Source of the DNA: Bacillota bacterium
GTDB lineage: Bacteria > Bacillota > Clostridia > Acetivibrionales > JAEXSP01
Reading direction: 5' to 3'
DNA: 64,000 bases
Assembly: GCA_023453795.1 (NCBI GenBank)
Contig: JAEXSP010000040.1
Location: 124,001-188,000 of the forward strand
Shown here: in pieces, positions 17,341 to 25,631 of the stretch
Layout of the letters: every line of letters starts with the position of its first letter
How positions within the stretch are numbered: the stretch's first letter is position 1
Notes under the pieces: generated by a model
Seen by the model: the letters and a program-made list of their open reading frames with translations, nothing else
Database searches by the model: none
What the model was told of the DNA's origin: nothing
Program-made: the position numbers and the translations under genes

Positions 17341-19383
17341 ATGAAATTACACAATATGACGATTAAGATAATTATTACTGTATTATGCCTGTTCATATTT
17401 GCCATACCAATTTACGCAGTGGATGATAAATCAACTCAAAGTCAGGAAAGCAGTAGTATAACTGAAAAATCCGAATGGATGCCGGCTACAGATTATTTTG
17501 CTGTAAAAATAAATAAGAATCTTGTCATTAATGACAAAAGAATCGTATCAGTCGGGGACAAAGGCACAATCCGCATCTCGGATGACAACAAACAATGGTC
17601 TACGCTGACTCCGGTCACAAATGAAAATCTGAACGACCTTTTGAATTATAAGGGGAATGAACTGATTGCTTTTGGCGATCATGGCCAAATAATTATCTCG
17701 ACCGACGGTTCTGTCTGGACGAAAATAGCTTCCGGCAGTAACAGCGATATAACAGCGTCTGCTTCCAACGGCAGTCAAATTGCTGCATTCACGCGTCAGG
17801 GTAAACAGGTTTTATATTCAACGGACGGACGAGACTGGAAGACCATAGATATAAAAAACCAGTACCCGATTAACCGTTTGCTATGGACCGGCAGCATGTT
17901 TATAGGTGTCGGGGACAACGGTACGGTATGCACATCAAAGGATGGTATGAATTGGAATTGTAGTTCCGTAAATAAAAACGATTTATATGATGTAGTGTGG
18001 AACGGCAGTGTTTTTGCGGCATTTGGGAATAATGTCATCTGTACTTCAAAGGACGGAATGAAATGGGAAACAAAAGAGTTATCTTCGAATAAGTCGGATG
18101 CGTATAAATTGAAAAAAGGAATATGGAACGGAAAACAATTTACAGCTTTCGGCACTGCTGAATTGAAGGGACAGAAAAAGGCATCTTTTGTTACATTTAC
18201 GTCTGTTAACGGTTCGAACTGGAACATGGGACTTTGGGACACCTACAGCAACGACGGCTTGCACGAAGCCTATGATCTTTTCTGGGACGGAAAAGGTTTT
18301 GAAGCGTTAGGCTTTGGACTATACAAGGATACCGCCTACAGGATCATGCTTTATTCAGGCGACGGTATAAAGTGGTCGAGCCGAAGTTCGATAATCACGA
18401 GCAAAGGAAGCAGCTTCAGAAGCATTTTAAAATATGGCAAAGCCTTTCTGGCAATCGATTGGTCAGGTTTCAGTTATTCATCCACAGATGCCGTAAAATG
18501 GAGTTTCGCGGGGACTATGCCAGTTATAAAAGACCTATGGTGGCCGCTTGAAATAATGAATGATGGTAAAAAATTTATCATACCTGGAGGTATGGATTCT
18601 AATAACAGAACCTCTTCGATTTACACTTCAATAGATGGTATGAATTGGACAAAAGCTACAGGAACATATTATTGCACTAGTCAAAACTGCGAAATGCTTA
18701 AATATGATGGGAAAACATATTATTGCAATGACTCTTCCTCTATTTATACTTCGACAGACTTAAAAAAATGGAATAGCATAAAAGTCGGACAATCATATTA
18801 TATAAGCAATGTTATTATAAACGGCAGTAATATTATCGCCTTTGGAAAGGAGATATATCGCTCTACTGACGGCGGCAAGTCATGGAAAAGCGTATCAACG
18901 AAAAATTCATGTTTTCACACCTTGTATGGAAACAATCTATATTTATCCCTGGCAATAAATAAAAATGGATATTTTGTAGCTTCACGTTCAAAAAATGGTG
19001 AACAGTGGACGGATGCAATGGTGGATAATGCGTCAACACCTGTAACTATAAGAGCGGCGGCATTCGGGAAAGATATTTTTGTATTAGTAGGGGGTTACGG
19101 CAACATATATACATCAGCAGACGGGGCAAAATGGAGAAAGGTTAAAGCTCCGACAGACAAAATGCTTTACAGTGTGAGATATATAAATAATGAATTCTAT
19201 GCTGTCGGCGAAAACGGTACTATATTGCACTCAAAGGATGCAGCTAACTGGGAAATGGAAAAGTCTCCGGTATCGACCCGGCTGTATGATATTGCGGCAA
19301 ATAAAACAAGAGCGATTATTATCGGTGATGGTAATACTTATCTCATCAAGGATTTAGATTCCAACAGGAATCCAGAGAGGTAA
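17341..19383 (+). CDS. Secreted propeller-like protein, third tandem paralogue
   Basis: 680 residues. A signal peptide ends near IPIYA (about residue 27). The rest is a run of about fourteen 'VGxxGTIxxSxDGxxW' blade repeats, for example VGDNGTVCTSKDGMNW and VGENGTILHSKDAANW. It has no stalk domain and is more divergent than the first two copies. Extracellular, function unknown; the repeat resembles BNR/photosystem II stability factor-type propellers. AAGGAG at 17326-17331 supports the start. Its stop lies only 2 nt from the end of the convergent phoP gene, with no terminator between. Confidence 0.8.
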   Translation: MKLHNMTIKIIITVLCLFIFAIPIYAVDDKSTQSQESSSITEKSEWMPATDYFAVKINKNLVINDKRIVSVGDKGTIRISDDNKQWSTLTPVTNENLNDLLNYKGNELIAFGDHGQIIISTDGSVWTKIASGSNSDITASASNGSQIAAFTRQGKQVLYSTDGRDWKTIDIKNQYPINRLLWTGSMFIGVGDNGTVCTSKDGMNWNCSSVNKNDLYDVVWNGSVFAAFGNNVICTSKDGMKWETKELSSNKSDAYKLKKGIWNGKQFTAFGTAELKGQKKASFVTFTSVNGSNWNMGLWDTYSNDGLHEAYDLFWDGKGFEALGFGLYKDTAYRIMLYSGDGIKWSSRSSIITSKGSSFRSILKYGKAFLAIDWSGFSYSSTDAVKWSFAGTMPVIKDLWWPLEIMNDGKKFIIPGGMDSNNRTSSIYTSIDGMNWTKATGTYYCTSQNCEMLKYDGKTYYCNDSSSIYTSTDLKKWNSIKVGQSYYISNVIINGSNIIAFGKEIYRSTDGGKSWKSVSTKNSCFHTLYGNNLYLSLAINKNGYFVASRSKNGEQWTDAMVDNASTPVTIRAAAFGKDIFVLVGGYGNIYTSADGAKWRKVKAPTDKMLYSVRYINNEFYAVGENGTILHSKDAANWEMEKSPVSTRLYDIAANKTRAIIIGDGNTYLIKDLDSNRNPER

Positions 19384-19385
19384 CT

Positions 19386-20108
19386 TCATTTATCAACGGA
19401 ACATATGTGCCCTTTATCATTGAATTTATAGCCGATGCCCCTGATTGTCTCAATATAGGTCGGGTTATTGTCATCATCTTCGATTTTCTGCCTCAAATAT
19501 CTGACGTGAACATCAACGGTTCTTGTTTCGCCATAATAATCATAGTCCCAGATCTTCTCAAGAAGCTGGTCTCTGGACAGAACCCTGCCCTTGTTCTGGG
19601 CCAGGAGCTTCAGCAGCTCGAACTCCTTAAGAGGCATTTCTATCAGCTCACCGTTCTTATATACCTCACGTCTGGTGCAGTCTATGCTCAAATCCCTATG
19701 ACGGATGATTTCCGACTCGTCGGGTATTGAAATGTTCACCCTTCTGATAATTGCCTTGACTCGTGCAAGCAGTTCTCTTACGCTGAAGGGCTTGGTAATG
19801 TAGTCATCAGCCCCCAGTTCAAGTCCCAGGACCTTATCAAACTCATCGTTCTTTGCAGTCAGAATGATAATGGGTATATTTTTAGTACGCTGGTTCTGAC
19901 GCAGGTTTCTGCATACCTCGTACCCATCCATTCCGGGAAGCATTATGTCAAGTATAAACAGGTCGGGGACAGTGTTTTTCACTTCATTAAGCAGGCTTTC
20001 ACCGCTCACGAAGGTTAACACTTTATAACTGTTTGCTTCCAGATTATATTTTATAAGCTCCTGTATGTGGGTCTCATCTTCAACCGCAAATATAAGTTCT
20101 TTTGACAT
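19386..20108 (-). CDS. phoP: PhoB/PhoP-type response regulator
   Basis: 240 residues in the OmpR/PhoB class. The receiver domain has the acidic pocket VEDE, phosphoacceptor Asp54 (FILDIMLPGMDG), ILTAK and ITKPFS. The C-terminal winged helix (about 135-232) has RRVY-like, LKEFELLKLL and VHVRYLRQKIE elements ending in RGIGYKF. It would bind PhoP boxes and activate the phosphate genes just upstream. It is the last gene of the pst cluster. The usual partner kinase phoR is absent: a convergent unrelated gene follows instead, so the kinase must lie elsewhere. Confidence 0.9.
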   Translation of the reverse strand: MSKELIFAVEDETHIQELIKYNLEANSYKVLTFVSGESLLNEVKNTVPDLFILDIMLPGMDGYEVCRNLRQNQRTKNIPIIILTAKNDEFDKVLGLELGADDYITKPFSVRELLARVKAIIRRVNISIPDESEIIRHRDLSIDCTRREVYKNGELIEMPLKEFELLKLLAQNKGRVLSRDQLLEKIWDYDYYGETRTVDVHVRYLRQKIEDDDNNPTYIETIRGIGYKFNDKGHICSVDK

Positions 20109-20144
20109 GCCGCACCGCCTTTTGTCAGTGTAAAGTTAAACAAA

Positions 20145-20864
20145 TTAATCTGCATCGCCTGTATTGACGAACGGGTTATTAATGCTGTCGTCACGGGTTA
20201 TGTGCCTTGAGAGGTGATCATGCTCGCCGGTCACGTTGAATACTACCCATTCGCTTATATTGGTCGCATGGTCGGCCATTCTTTCAAGGTATTTGGCAAT
20301 GAACATGAAATTGATTCCCTGTTCTACCGATTGCGGGTCATTCTTCATAAAGCTTACCAATTCGAGTATAATTTTCATGAACAGGTCGTCTACCTCGTCA
20401 TCACTCCTGCAAACAGACTTCGCCAATTCAATATCCTGCTTTACAAAGGCGTCTATAGACTTGTTTACCATCAGCTTGGCGAGCTCCGCCATTTTCGGTA
20501 TGTCAATCAACGGCTTAATATATTTTTCATCTGCCATCCTGATGGTTATCTCGGCTATATCGGCCGAATGGTCGGCAATCCTTTCCATGTCGGTAATGAT
20601 CTTCAACGCCGTGCTTATTGATCTGAGATCCTTTGCAAGAGGCTGCTGCCTTGCTATAAGGGTTAAGCAGATTTTTTCTATCTTCTTTTCCAGATCATCA
20701 ATAATATCATCATTCTTGAAAATCTTTCTGGCGAGCGCGGTATCCTGCTTCTTCAATGCCTGTATTGTATTCTCAATAGACTCCTCAACCAGGCTGCCCA
20801 TCTTGATAAGCTCCAGATGCAGCTCCTCAAGCTCTTTATCGAAAAAATGTCTTGTTGTAACCAT
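20145..20864 (-). CDS. phoU: Phosphate signalling protein PhoU
   Basis: 239 residues, all alpha-helical, with two PhoU repeats (about 15-105 and 120-205), each containing the metal-binding E/D-rich patterns (MERIADHSADI in repeat 1 and LERMADHATNI in repeat 2). PhoU links the Pst transporter to the PhoR kinase and keeps the regulon off when phosphate is plentiful. A TTG at 20870 is possible, but the ATG at 20864 is better placed after GAGG. A short C-terminal tail extends beyond the second repeat. Same strand as pstB, separated from it by an odd 150-nt repeat-rich gap. Confidence 0.92.
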   Translation of the reverse strand: MVTTRHFFDKELEELHLELIKMGSLVEESIENTIQALKKQDTALARKIFKNDDIIDDLEKKIEKICLTLIARQQPLAKDLRSISTALKIITDMERIADHSADIAEITIRMADEKYIKPLIDIPKMAELAKLMVNKSIDAFVKQDIELAKSVCRSDDEVDDLFMKIILELVSFMKNDPQSVEQGINFMFIAKYLERMADHATNISEWVVFNVTGEHDHLSRHITRDDSINNPFVNTGDAD

Positions 20865-20884
20865 TTCCAATCACCTCATTAATT

Positions 20885-21021
20885 TCTTAACTCTCAAAAC
20901 TACCAACTACCATCAATCACCAACTATCAACCAACTATCAACCAACTACCAACCACCAACCACCAACTATCAACCAACCAACCACCAACCATCAACTACG
21001 AGCCACCAACCACCAACCAAC
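20885..21021. repeat. Low-complexity CCAACCA/ACTATCA repeat tract between pstB and phoU
   Basis: About 135 bases built from irregular copies of ACCAACCACCA and CAACTATCAACCA. On the transcribed minus strand this reads as runs of GGTTGGTGGTTGG, closely resembling the two-tetrad quadruplex of the thrombin-binding aptamer. It begins just after the pstB stop codon and ends about 20 nt before the phoU start. Confidence 0.8.
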
Positions 21022-21780
21022 TTACCCAAACCTTCCTGTTATATAATCCTCCGTGCGTTTATCCCGGGGAGTGCTGAAAATTGTTTCGGTATTGTCGTAT
21101 TCTACGATTTCCCCGTGAAGGAAGAACGCTGTCTTATCGGATATACGGCCTGCCTGCTGCATGTTATGGGTTACAATTACAATTGTGTATTCGTTCTTCA
21201 ATTCATCTATCAGGTCTTCTATCTTTAAGGTGGAAATAGGGTCCAGGGCGGACGTCGGTTCATCCATCAGTACAACTTCAGGCTCTACCGCCAAAACCCT
21301 CGCAATGCATAATCTCTGCTGCTGCCCGCCGGAAAAGCCGAGGGCATTTTTCTTGAGTCTGTCCTTGACTTCGTCCCACAAAGCTGAGTTTTTTAAGCTC
21401 TTTTCTACGATTTCATCCAGTCTTGACTTTGATTTGATGCCGTGAATTCTCGGGCCGTATGCGATGTTGTCATAAATGGACATGGGGAAGGGATTAGGCT
21501 TCTGAAACACCATGCCTACTCTTTTTCTGAGTTCAACGATATCGTACCGGTCATAAATATTTACACCGTCAAGATAGACATCTCCGGTTATTTTAACCTC
21601 AGGGATCAGATCATTCATTCTGTTAAGAGTCTTCAGAAAAGTAGATTTGCCGCAGCCTGACGGCCCGATCAATGCAGTGACCTTTTTTCCGTCTATATTG
21701 ATTGATACATTCTTTAGTGCCTGAGCAGCACCGTAAAATAAATCAAGTCCTTTAGTATGAATCTTCAATTCCATGCTCAT
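21022..21780 (-). CDS. pstB: Phosphate ABC transporter ATP-binding protein
   Basis: 252 residues, normal PstB length. Walker A GPSGCGKST, Q-loop FQKPNPFPMSIYDNIAYG (the phosphate-specific signature), ABC signature FSGGQQQR, Walker B VVLMDEPTSALD and the switch histidine in IVTHNMQQA are all present. It powers phosphate uptake together with PstA and PstC at the inner membrane face. AAAGGG lies upstream of the start. It is separated from pstA by 137 nt that hold PhoP-box-like repeats, so it may also be transcribed from an internal promoter. Confidence 0.95.
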   Translation of the reverse strand: MSMELKIHTKGLDLFYGAAQALKNVSINIDGKKVTALIGPSGCGKSTFLKTLNRMNDLIPEVKITGDVYLDGVNIYDRYDIVELRKRVGMVFQKPNPFPMSIYDNIAYGPRIHGIKSKSRLDEIVEKSLKNSALWDEVKDRLKKNALGFSGGQQQRLCIARVLAVEPEVVLMDEPTSALDPISTLKIEDLIDELKNEYTIVIVTHNMQQAGRISDKTAFFLHGEIVEYDNTETIFSTPRDKRTEDYITGRFG

Positions 21781-21880
21781 TATATCAACCCTTTACATTT
21801 TCTTATGTTAAAGATGCCAAGCGTTTATTAACATTGTCTTGATAATACCAGAACTTCTTTAAACTAACGTTATGCAATTG

Positions 21881-21897
21881 TTAAATCGAAGTTAAAA
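21881..21897. promoter_or_regulatory. PhoP-box-like direct repeat between pstA and pstB
   Basis: TTAAAT (21881-21886) and TTAAAA (21892-21897) start 11 bases apart, the spacing of PhoP half sites (TTAACA-N5-TTAACA). A TTAACA at 21828-21833 with a weak TTGATA 11 bases later lies nearer pstB. The same TTAAATC arrangement occurs upstream of pstS. Confidence 0.4.
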
Positions 21898-21917
21898 ATC
21901 TCGGCTTCCGCAAATAT

Positions 21918-22760
21918 TCAGTTTCCCGAGGCAGACCTCTTAAGTCTTGAAGCAGCACTGCTTGCGGCAAAATTGAGCAGTGCAACCAGTATAATAAGAA
22001 CTGCTGCGGTTGCAAAGGACTGCTCTATCGATATGCCTTCTTTAACCAGATAATAAAGGTGAACCGACAAGGTTCTGCCGGAACGCATCACACGGGGGAA
22101 TTGTGCGACCCAGCCGGCTGTAAAATAGACTGCTGCAGATTCTCCGATTATGCGGCCTATTGTAAGTATGACAGCAGTTAAAATGCCCGGTATCGAAGAG
22201 GGAAGAATGATCCTGAATATGGTTGTAAGCTTTGTTGCACCCAAGGCCAGACTTCCTTCCTTGTAAGAGACGGGAACCGTCTTAAGTGCTTCCTCGGTAG
22301 TTCTGATTATGGTAGGGAGCACCATGATGCTTAAGGTTAAAGAGCCTGCAAGTATGGAGAATCTTAAATGAAAGGCAGTGACGAACATTATATATCCGAA
22401 AAGGCCGTAGATTATGGATGGTATTCCCGCAAGGCTTTCGGTTGAGAATCTTATTAGACTTAATAATCTTCCCGGTCTGGAGTATTCTACAAGGTATATG
22501 GCTGAGCATATTCCTACCGGAGCAGCAATCAGTATTGTAATAAGGATCACTTCAAGAGTAACCATTATCATAGGCAGTATTCCGGTTTTCCCGAGACCGG
22601 GCTTGTAATTGTCAAATAGAAAATTAAAGTGGGTAAATATATAGGGAAGCCCTTTATACAGCACATACCCGATTATCCACGCCAGAATGCCGATGGTAAT
22701 GAATGAAAAGGCCCAGATAAGGAATCGAAGGATAACATCTGAAAATCTTATTTTTTTCAT
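21918..22760 (-). CDS. pstA: Phosphate ABC transporter permease PstA
   Basis: 280 residues with six predicted membrane helices and the binding-protein-dependent permease loop EEALKTVPVSYKEGSLALGATK that contacts PstB. The long frame could begin with a TTG at 22790, but the ATG at 22760 follows an AGGCAGG at the right distance and lies one base after the pstC stop codon, so I prefer it. It forms the membrane channel for phosphate with PstC. Operon order pstS-C-A-B-phoU is the classical one. Confidence 0.93.
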   Translation of the reverse strand: MKKIRFSDVILRFLIWAFSFITIGILAWIIGYVLYKGLPYIFTHFNFLFDNYKPGLGKTGILPMIMVTLEVILITILIAAPVGICSAIYLVEYSRPGRLLSLIRFSTESLAGIPSIIYGLFGYIMFVTAFHLRFSILAGSLTLSIMVLPTIIRTTEEALKTVPVSYKEGSLALGATKLTTIFRIILPSSIPGILTAVILTIGRIIGESAAVYFTAGWVAQFPRVMRSGRTLSVHLYYLVKEGISIEQSFATAAVLIILVALLNFAASSAASRLKRSASGN

Positions 22761-22761
22761 A

Positions 22762-23706
22762 TCAAATACCTGCCTTTTTATGAACTGCAATATTGAGAAT
22801 TATGTTCAAAGCCATGATAAATACGAATAGAACAACACCAATCCCGAACAAAGCCTGCTGATGGAGTCCGAAGGCATAAGACATTTCCAAAGCAATGCTT
22901 CCTGTCAGTGTCCGAACAGGTTCAAGGACCGAGTGAGGTATCAGAGCCCTGTTGCCTGAAACCATTAACACAGCCATTGTTTCGCCTATTGCTCTTCCGA
23001 TGCCCAGAATAATTCCGGCCATTATGCCTGACCGTGCAGCAGGAATAATTACTTTGAATATTGTCTGTATATGGGAGGCACCCAAAGCAAGAGAACCTTC
23101 CTTGTATTCCTTCGGGACAGCCCTGATGGAAGTCTCAGAAATGCTTATAACAGTAGGAAGTATCATGATTGCAAGAATGATTATAACTGCCAGAAGACTG
23201 TTTCCGGTTCCACCGAAGAACTTGGTTATAAGGGGCACTATAACAACCAGCCCGAAAAAACCGTAAACTACCGAAGGTATTCCTGCAAGAAGCTCAATTG
23301 CCGGCCTGAAGATTCCCGCAATCCGGTTCGGGGCAATCTCTGCCAGAAAGATTGCGGTGAACAGGCCGATAGACACACCGATTACTATAGCTCCAAAGGT
23401 ACCCAGAAGTGAGGCAACTATCATAGGGAGTATGCCGAATTCCCCTTCGGTGGGATGCCAGGACATACCTGCAATAAATTTGAAGATTCCTATTTTTAAA
23501 ATTGCCGGAGAGCCCTTCGCAAAAATGTATATTGTAATTACCGCAACAGACAATACGGCTGCTGAAGCGCATATAAAAAAGATGCCCTCAATTATTTTTT
23601 CGATTACTCGTTTTTTACTTTTTGATTTATAGAATCTTAATTTGTTTTTTTCGTTTGTTGAGTTGATCTCAAGCTGTGAAGATGTAAAAGTGTTTGTTTC
23701 CGGCAT
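22762..23706 (-). CDS. pstC: Phosphate ABC transporter permease PstC
   Basis: 314 residues: a charged 40-residue N-terminal tail, then six membrane helices and the permease signature SIRAVPKEYKEGSLALGAS. GRAIGETMAV near the C-terminal side is typical of PstC. It pairs with PstA as the phosphate channel. AAGGAGG nine bases before the ATG supports the start. The 3' end abuts pstA. Confidence 0.94.
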   Translation of the reverse strand: MPETNTFTSSQLEINSTNEKNKLRFYKSKSKKRVIEKIIEGIFFICASAAVLSVAVITIYIFAKGSPAILKIGIFKFIAGMSWHPTEGEFGILPMIVASLLGTFGAIVIGVSIGLFTAIFLAEIAPNRIAGIFRPAIELLAGIPSVVYGFFGLVVIVPLITKFFGGTGNSLLAVIIILAIMILPTVISISETSIRAVPKEYKEGSLALGASHIQTIFKVIIPAARSGIMAGIILGIGRAIGETMAVLMVSGNRALIPHSVLEPVRTLTGSIALEMSYAFGLHQQALFGIGVVLFVFIMALNIILNIAVHKKAGI

Positions 23707-23891
23707 TGCATACTACCTCCTTGAAGAACGGTAACTCTTTTGTTTAGTAGAGAAATACGAAATTATAGGACAATAGGCGGCAGAATTTGTTCTGTCACCT
23801 TGTATCCTCATTATTTGCAAACGTGCTTTAGGTATCGTTATAATTTTTTGAAGTAACCCTTTAATTCTCTGTATTTTGTTAAAAGAACTCC

Positions 23892-24770
23892 TTAATTTAC
23901 CGGAACATAATCCTTAGCAACCATCTGCTGGCCTTTGTCGCCCATTATATAATCCAGGAAGGCTTTGACTTCAGGCTTGAGTTCTCCCTTTGTCAGCATC
24001 AGGAAGGGTCTCCATACAGGATAGTTCTTTGACTTGACATTTGCCTCTGTAGCTTCTACATTGTCAACCTTCAGCGCTTTAACCGTCTTGTCAACGATCC
24101 CCAGTGAAATGTAACCGATTGCGTTATCCTTGCTGGAAACGTTTGTTTTAACTTCTCCGTTGCTTCCTACTACAAGGGCTTTGTCGCTTATCAAGGTCTT
24201 CTTTGTTCCGTCTGCCTGCTTTTCCTGAAGCTTCAAGAGTTCTTCGAAGGCTCCTCTTGTTCCGGAACCTGCTTCACGGTTAATCAGAACTATTTCTTTA
24301 TCTTTACCGCTGACTTCCTTCCAGTTCTTGATATCGCCCTTGAATATTTTTGTAATCTGGTCACTTGAAAGATTCTCTATGCCATTGCTTGGATTTACAA
24401 TTACTGCGATGCCGTCATAGGCTATTATGTGTTCATCAAGCCCCCAGGTTTTTTCTTCTTCGTTCAATTCACGTGAAGAGGTTCCGATATCTGTCGTTCC
24501 GTCATGTATTGCTTTAATCCCCTCTGTTGAACCGATCTGCTGGATTTCTATATTTACATCGGAATTGTCGGCAGAGAAGGAGTCTGCCAGGTCCTGTGCA
24601 AGCGGTCCTACCGAAGTGGAGCCTATTATTGATACTGTTCCCGATAAGCTTCCCCCTGCTGTTGAGGATGAATCGCTGCTGTCCGAGCTGCAGCCTGTAA
24701 GCAGTATTGAGGCTCCAAGGAGAGCTGTCATGGCAAACGCTGATAATTTGACACTAAATATTTTTCTCAT
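23892..24770 (-). CDS. pstS: Phosphate-binding lipoprotein PstS
   Basis: 292 residues. A signal peptide with lipobox LLTGC is followed by a Ser/Asp-rich linker and a type II periplasmic-binding fold: IIGSTSVGPLAQ at the first phosphate-binding loop, IGTSSREL and the NREAGSGTRGAFEELL loop that contacts phosphate. It captures phosphate outside the cell and delivers it to PstCA. It is the first gene of the cluster, after GGGGG at a good distance, with PhoP-box-like repeats 90-165 nt upstream. The 186 nt between it and pstC hold no gene. Confidence 0.95.
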   Translation of the reverse strand: MRKIFSVKLSAFAMTALLGASILLTGCSSDSSDSSSTAGGSLSGTVSIIGSTSVGPLAQDLADSFSADNSDVNIEIQQIGSTEGIKAIHDGTTDIGTSSRELNEEEKTWGLDEHIIAYDGIAVIVNPSNGIENLSSDQITKIFKGDIKNWKEVSGKDKEIVLINREAGSGTRGAFEELLKLQEKQADGTKKTLISDKALVVGSNGEVKTNVSSKDNAIGYISLGIVDKTVKALKVDNVEATEANVKSKNYPVWRPFLMLTKGELKPEVKAFLDYIMGDKGQQMVAKDYVPVN

Positions 24771-24861
24771 TTCATTTTCCCCCTAAAATTGTTTTTAACC
24801 CGAATTTTTATCTTACATCCTCATAGTAAACTCCGATAATTAATTACAAATTAAGCGTTTG

Positions 24862-24935
24862 TTAAATCAGGGTTAATTTTGCCCGAAGTGCCTTAATACG
24901 GGGTTAAATTAACATAGACTTAACATGATTTAATG
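24862..24935. promoter_or_regulatory. PhoP-box-like repeats upstream of pstS
   Basis: Two groups of half sites with 11-base spacing: TTAAAT (24862) with TTAATT (24873), and TTAACA (24909) with TTAACA (24920) and a degenerate TTAAT at about 24930. TTAACA-N5-TTAACA is the established PhoP box of Bacillus. The sites lie upstream of pstS, where an activating PhoP would bind under phosphate limitation. Confidence 0.65.
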
Positions 24936-24954
24936 TTCTTTTTAATATTGAGAA

Positions 24955-25540
24955 TTAAATAGGGAAGGGTTTGATTAATAAAAAGATATGATTCTTTTGG
25001 CAATAAATATAGAGCTCATGATGATCTACACTCCGGCTGATACAAATCCCTGCATACCTATAAACAATCTCTCGACTGCCCACAAGCATTACAAAACCTG
25101 CACCAACCTTTGCTCGACTGTCAAGAGTACCTTGGAAACCTGCTGCAATCTCTCGACTGCAACAGACCTCCAGCACACCATTGTGCCTGCGGAACCCTTG
25201 GCAATCTTAGCTCGAACCTTATACGTCCCTTTCGACCATATTGCAATATTTTGTACTGCAATACAGCCTTACAGGATATATAAAGCTCTTCTCTCCGACT
25301 AATACTGAGCCTATGCGCCGGTGAAGAACCGGCCATGGCCCTCCACATAAAGCGGGACCCAATATTAATCTTTGACCGAATATTATAAAGCCCGAAGACC
25401 TTATAACACTCTTGGCTCAACCATCATGAACCCTACGCATATTATTATGGACCGATAATCAAGATTAATTCATGGAAATGTTAACCAGATCATTTAAAAA
25501 TATAAGAAACGGTCCTATTACACTACAAGCCGTGGCAAAA
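24955..25540. other. Gene-free region with degenerate ~40-base repeats
   Basis: No convincing gene in this part of the 860-nt gap. CTCGACTG occurs at 25071, 25113 and 25152, with a CTCGA at 25211; on the minus strand a 15-base word (GCAGTCGAGAGATTG) occurs twice. Read on the minus strand these give short related peptides (SREIAAGFQGT, SRAKVGAGF, RAKIAKGSAGT), but in shifting frames, as in a decayed repeat gene. A clean hairpin GCCGGT-GAAGA-ACCGGC lies at 25317-25333. Confidence 0.4.
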
Positions 25541-25543
25541 TTA

Positions 25544-25597
25544 AACCCCGCCAAACCTTCTAGTTAGTAGATGTTTGATGGGGTTGTTCTATTTTTT
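25544..25597. terminator. Terminator hairpin downstream of the secreted LamG-like gene
   Basis: AACCCC and CAAAC (25544-25556) pair with GTTTG and GGGGTT (25573-25585). T-rich tracts follow in both directions (TTTAATTTT on the minus strand, TTCTATTTTTT on the plus strand), so it may act bidirectionally. It lies just after the stop of the minus-strand gene that ends at 25632. Confidence 0.65.
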
Positions 25598-25631
25598 ACT
25601 GCCGAAAAAAAGATTATAAAGTCCCAATCCC

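Noticed and set aside
20885..21021. CRISPR-like appearance of the CCAACCA repeats
   Set aside because: There are no fixed-length direct repeats with unique spacers and no cas genes; it is a simple degenerate tract.
20236..21228. A 330-codon open frame on the plus strand opposite phoU and pstB
   Set aside because: It is antisense to two certain genes and runs through the low-complexity tract; its peptide is repetitive and has no ribosome site.
25195..25215. GGTTCGAGC on the minus strand as a tRNA T-loop
   Set aside because: No acceptor, D or anticodon stems can be drawn around it.
24988..25420. Open frames on both strands in the pstS upstream region
   Set aside because: No ribosome sites, odd composition, and repeats that shift frame; treated as a non-coding or decayed region.
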